A model generated the notes under the pieces. That model was given only the letters and a program-made list of their open reading frames with translations, did not search any database and was not told the DNA's origin. The position numbers and the translations under genes were made by a program. From NCBI RefSeq assembly GCF_001579945.1, contig NZ_CP011971.1, forward strand, positions 2,134,001 through 2,198,000: a stretch of DNA of 64,000 nt, in the 5' to 3' direction. The number at the start of each line of letters is the position of its first letter. Position 1 is the stretch's first letter. Of this stretch, positions 60,823-64,000 are shown in pieces. The DNA is from Steroidobacter denitrificans. Lineage in GTDB: Bacteria; Pseudomonadota; Gammaproteobacteria; Steroidobacterales; Steroidobacteraceae.

Positions 60823-62628
60823 ATGCCGTCAGTACTAAAGAAGCTTCTTGCACTCCTCGACACGCGCGACCGGACAGCGGCCAGTGTCGTCATGGCCTCA
60901 CTCGTTCTCGTTGCCCTGTTCGAAGTGGCGGGGATCGCATCCATCATGCCGTTCATGGCCGTGGTAATGAATCCCGAGATCATCCATACGAATCGTTTTC
61001 TGGAGTGGACTTTCCAGGAATTGGGGTTTCAGTCTGATCAAATATATCTCATCGCACTCGGACTGCTGGTGCTAGGACTTCTGATATTTGGCAATGTGGT
61101 AAAAGCCGCAAGTATGTGGATCACGCTACGTTTTCACAACGGGCTGTACTACAAACTCGCCCGTCATCTACTCGCCCGTTATATGTCACTGCCGTACACC
61201 TTCTTTCTCAACCGCAATACAGCCGAACTGAGCAAGAACATTCTAGGCGAGGTTCAAACAGTCATCGGTGGTGTACTCGACCCCATGACCAAGGCGATTT
61301 CCAGCCTCCTGGTTTGCACTGCAATCCTCACGCTTCTAATTGTCGTCGATCCATCGGTTGCGCTGGCGATTGCCCTGGTCCTGGGAGGATGCTATGTCTC
61401 AGTCTATAAACTAGTGCGTCGTAAGCTTCAGTCCATCGGTCGGCAACAAGTAGAAGCCAACGCGCAAAAATTCAAATGGGCCAGCGAATCCCTGAGCGGC
61501 ATCAAGGATCTCAAGGTGCTGGGACGCGAACATACCTTCCTGCAGCGTTTCTCCCTGCATGCTTCAAGGCATGCGCATAACAACATCACGGCGGGGTTGA
61601 TTTCTTCATTGCCCCGCTTCGTACTCGAGAGCGTGGCATTTGGCGGAATCCTGCTGGTAGTGATCTATCTCGTCGCGCAGGGTAAGGGAATCAGCCAAAT
61701 GGTGCCCTTGCTTACTTTATACGCTTTCGCGGGCTATCGCCTGATGCCCTCCTTGCAGGAGTTGTTCATCGCCTTCGCAAAATTGCGCTTCAGCGCTGCC
61801 GGACTTGACATCGTACATCACGATCTCATGCTCGGCTCACAGCAGCCCGGTGACCTCGCACAGCATCTGCCACCCGTGAACCGGGCACCGCTCCCGTTCA
61901 AGGAACGCTTGGAGCTACGCGAAGTTTCGTTCAGCTACGAAGGCACCCTCGAGCCAACTCTGCGGCATCTCAATCTTCGGGTCATGCCCAATACCTCTAT
62001 AGGCCTTGTCGGACCCACGGGCTGCGGCAAGTCGACTACCGTCGATCTTATCCTGGGGCTGATCTCTCCCAGCGGAGGAGAATTTCTGGTTGACGGAACG
62101 CAGATTACGGCTGCGAATATTCGGCAATGGCGGCAGAACGTAGGATATGTGCCACAAACAATCTATATTTCCGATGACACTATTGCGCGAAATATCGCTT
62201 TCGGTGTACCGGATGAGGAAATCGATATAGCTAAAGTACGCGAGGCAGCTCGCCTGGCAAAACTTGCCGAGTTTGTCGAGAACGAACTCCCAGACCACTA
62301 CGACACGGCAATCGGTGAGCGCGGTGTGCGTCTCAGCGGTGGACAACGTCAACGCATAGGGATCGCTCGCGCTCTGTATCGTGATCCGTCCATTCTCATT
62401 ATGGACGAGGCGACCAGTGCACTGGATGGCGTCACCGAGGAACACATTATGGACGCGGTGCGCTCCTTGTCCGGCAAGAAGACGATCATCCTGATTGCTC
62501 ACCGCCTCACGACCGTAAGGGATTGTGACGTCATCTACCTACTGGAACACGGCTCCATCGCCTCTCAGGGTACCTTCGATGAGCTTATGCGCGATTCCTC
62601 CTGGTTTCGAGTATCGGCTGGAGGTTGA
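60823..62628 (+). CDS. ABC transporter, PglK/MsbA-like lipid-linked glycan flippase
   Basis: 601 residues. Six transmembrane helices (about residues 20-320), for example VVMASLVLVALFEVAGIASI and IYLIALGLLVLGLLIFGNVV. The ATPase domain has Walker A IGLVGPTGCGKSTTVDLILG near residue 397, Q-loop VGYVPQTIYISDDT, signature VRLSGGQRQRIGIARALYRD, Walker B ILIMDEATSALDG and H-loop ILIAHRLTTVRDCD. The resemblance is to PglK-type flippases. Codon use is less GC-biased than upstream genes. Its location beside a sugar operon suggests export of the lipid-linked product. ATG 60823 is preferred to GTG 60820. Confidence 0.9.
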   Translation: MPSVLKKLLALLDTRDRTAASVVMASLVLVALFEVAGIASIMPFMAVVMNPEIIHTNRFLEWTFQELGFQSDQIYLIALGLLVLGLLIFGNVVKAASMWITLRFHNGLYYKLARHLLARYMSLPYTFFLNRNTAELSKNILGEVQTVIGGVLDPMTKAISSLLVCTAILTLLIVVDPSVALAIALVLGGCYVSVYKLVRRKLQSIGRQQVEANAQKFKWASESLSGIKDLKVLGREHTFLQRFSLHASRHAHNNITAGLISSLPRFVLESVAFGGILLVVIYLVAQGKGISQMVPLLTLYAFAGYRLMPSLQELFIAFAKLRFSAAGLDIVHHDLMLGSQQPGDLAQHLPPVNRAPLPFKERLELREVSFSYEGTLEPTLRHLNLRVMPNTSIGLVGPTGCGKSTTVDLILGLISPSGGEFLVDGTQITAANIRQWRQNVGYVPQTIYISDDTIARNIAFGVPDEEIDIAKVREAARLAKLAEFVENELPDHYDTAIGERGVRLSGGQRQRIGIARALYRDPSILIMDEATSALDGVTEEHIMDAVRSLSGKKTIILIAHRLTTVRDCDVIYLLEHGSIASQGTFDELMRDSSWFRVSAGG

Positions 62629-62733
62629 TCGGGCTGTGCGTGGAAGATCAAGACCTCACCCGATACATTAGGATGCATCCATCGATGCGCCGTCTCCGTG
62701 GAACGCTGCTGCACTATCGAAAGGGGCTTCGTC

Positions 62734-64000
62734 ATGCGCAAATCCATGCTGACCACTGCACAGCTTCTATGCCTGCTTGGCTTGATGGCCATTTTACAGG
62801 CATGCAGTTCCGGGGGCAGCACGACAGCTGCAACCAGCGCTCCGCTCCCTTCGGATGATCCGCCACCGATACGCAGCTTGAGCATCGCCCCCCTCGACGG
62901 GAAGCTTGAGATCAGCGAAACGCTGCAAATGTCCGCCCGCCTCCTCTATCCGGACGGAACCAGCGAGGATGCAACGACGAGGGTGACATGGCAGTCCTCG
63001 GATGACCACATTGGATCGTTCGATACCACGACGTCGAACGGACGATTAAGCGCCAAGGCGCCCGGCTCGATCCAGATCACGGCGTCCCTCGATGACCTGT
63101 CCGCGCAAGCCATTGTGACCGTGCTCTTGTCGCCCGGGACGACACGGGGACCTTTACGGGTCAGTAGCGTGAATCCCCGCTATTTTGAAACCGACCAGGG
63201 AGTTTCTATTCTTCTCGCCGGTTCGCATACCTGGGCCAGCTTGCAAGACAATGGAACGACCAGCACCCCACCCCCCTTCGATTACACAACCTATCTACGT
63301 TTTCTGAGTGATCATGGCCATAACTTCTTTCGGCTTTGGGCCTGGGAGCAATCACGATGGGTCGTGACGGCAACGAATGACCAGAACTGGCTGGCTCCAT
63401 CGGCCTTTGAACGGACTGGACCTGGCCTCGCGCTGGATGGCTTGCCGAAATTCGATCTGACGCGCTTCAATCAGGGTTATTTCGATCGCCTGCGTGAACG
63501 GGTAGAGCAGGCTCGAGAACAAGGTATCTACGTTGCGGTCATGCTGTTCAATGGCTTCAGCGTCTCCAAGTCGAAACCGTCATCGCCACCCGGCAATCGG
63601 AATCCCTGGCATGGGCATCCCTTCAACGCAGCCAATAACGTCAACGGCGTCAACGGCGATCCCGATGGCAATGACAGCGGCGAGGAGACGCATGAGCTGG
63701 CTGTGGAGTCGGTAACGACCTATCAGGAAGCCTACGTTCGCAAGATGATCGACACACTAAACGACCTGGACAATGTGTTATACGAGATCAGCAACGAGAG
63801 CCATGGCAATTCACAGGATTGGCAATATCACATGATCGAGGTGATTCACTCCTACGAGGCAACCAAGTCAGCGCAGCACCCGGTGGGGATGACGGTGGAA
63901 TGGCCGGGCGGCGACAATGATGAGCTCTTGGCCAGCCGGGCAGCATGGATATCGCCTCTGGGTGAAATAAAAAATAGGCCGGTGGCCACCGGTGCAAAGG
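62734..64000 (+). CDS. Lipoprotein with Big-2-like and glycoside-hydrolase-like domains, 3' end outside window
   Basis: The frame is open from ATG 62734 to the window end (422 codons). AAGGGG precedes the start. Lipobox MAILQA-Cys near residue 24. Residues 45-130 form a bacterial Ig-like (Big-2) domain: TTRVTWQSSDDHIGSFDTTT and GRLSAKAPGSIQITASLDDL. Then a TIM-barrel-type hydrolase region starts: VNPRYFETDQGVSILLAGSH, YLRFLSDHGHNFFRLWAWEQ and IYVAVMLFNGFSV. It reaches VLYEISNESHGNSQDWQYHM, where Asn-Glu is a typical acid/base position. This resembles DUF4038-like putative glycosidases. It may trim or degrade the exported glycan. The fold is truncated by the window. Confidence 0.82.
   Translation, partial: MRKSMLTTAQLLCLLGLMAILQACSSGGSTTAATSAPLPSDDPPPIRSLSIAPLDGKLEISETLQMSARLLYPDGTSEDATTRVTWQSSDDHIGSFDTTTSNGRLSAKAPGSIQITASLDDLSAQAIVTVLLSPGTTRGPLRVSSVNPRYFETDQGVSILLAGSHTWASLQDNGTTSTPPPFDYTTYLRFLSDHGHNFFRLWAWEQSRWVVTATNDQNWLAPSAFERTGPGLALDGLPKFDLTRFNQGYFDRLRERVEQAREQGIYVAVMLFNGFSVSKSKPSSPPGNRNPWHGHPFNAANNVNGVNGDPDGNDSGEETHELAVESVTTYQEAYVRKMIDTLNDLDNVLYEISNESHGNSQDWQYHMIEVIHSYEATKSAQHPVGMTVEWPGGDNDELLASRAAWISPLGEIKNRPVATGAK

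Overview
The window reads as a chromosomal segment of a high-GC Gram-negative bacterium, most likely a gammaproteobacterium. The evidence is a GlrK/QseG/GlrR-type cluster, SrkA, TypA, a ZnuD-like receptor, a VirB/D4 secretion system and a PEP-CTERM protein. Genus cannot be assigned from the sequence alone. Almost every base is coding, and the long antisense frames are composition artefacts of high GC. No rRNA, tRNA or CRISPR array was seen.

Region 1 (1-2380) is a two-gene polyamine module: carboxynorspermidine decarboxylase (cut by the window edge) and its partner dehydrogenase. Region 2 (2423-15471, all minus strand) is a compact conjugation operon in transfer order: ssb, virB2, B3, B4, B5, B6, B7-like, B8, B9, B10, B11, virD4 and a MobA/MobL-type relaxase. 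No VirB1 and no integrase were found. VirD4 carries an in-frame TGA between its Walker A and Walker B halves. Both virD4 and ssb contain in-frame short tandem repeats.

Region 3 (15.8-27.5 kb) is envelope, metal and housekeeping: a CopD-like membrane protein, an ABC exporter, a ZnuD-like TonB receptor with a His/Asp-rich loop next to a DUF2946-like protein, an SbcD/SbcC-like (YhaO/YhaN) pair, a barrel-like protein, an NlpE-META lipoprotein and tadA. Region 4 (27.5-30.6 kb) is an element graveyard: a truncated ParE toxin, an intact AbiEi/AbiEii pair with operator-like repeats, DUF2274, a truncated tyrosine recombinase, an unrecognised fragment and a near-perfect 30-bp inverted repeat. Region 5 (30.6-39.6 kb) holds a multi-PAS GGDEF/EAL protein and, beyond an AT-rich island, a SWIM/SNF2 helicase with a translationally coupled unknown partner. 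Region 6 (39.6-40.9 kb) is a toxin-antitoxin cassette bracketed by identical 40-bp direct repeats; inside it are vapBC and broken DUF2442/DUF4160-like genes.

Region 7 (40.9-52.2 kb) carries typA, a small exported protein with a Fur-like box, two lipoproteins (one a putative HExxH peptidase), srkA, galE, and a sensor kinase/lipoprotein/sigma-54 activator cluster ending in a strong hairpin terminator. Region 8 (52.3-64 kb) is surface-glycan biology. A PEP-CTERM protein lies behind a sigma-54-type promoter. It is followed by a seven-gene minus-strand operon (sugar epimerase, RmlC-like epimerase, DUF4910-like hydrolase, sugar-1-phosphate cytidylyltransferase, PIG-L deacetylase, class III aminotransferase, FAD oxidoreductase). 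A divergent PglK-like ABC flippase and the start of a glycoside-hydrolase-like lipoprotein complete it. Together these plausibly make, modify and export an unusual CDP-linked or related sugar.
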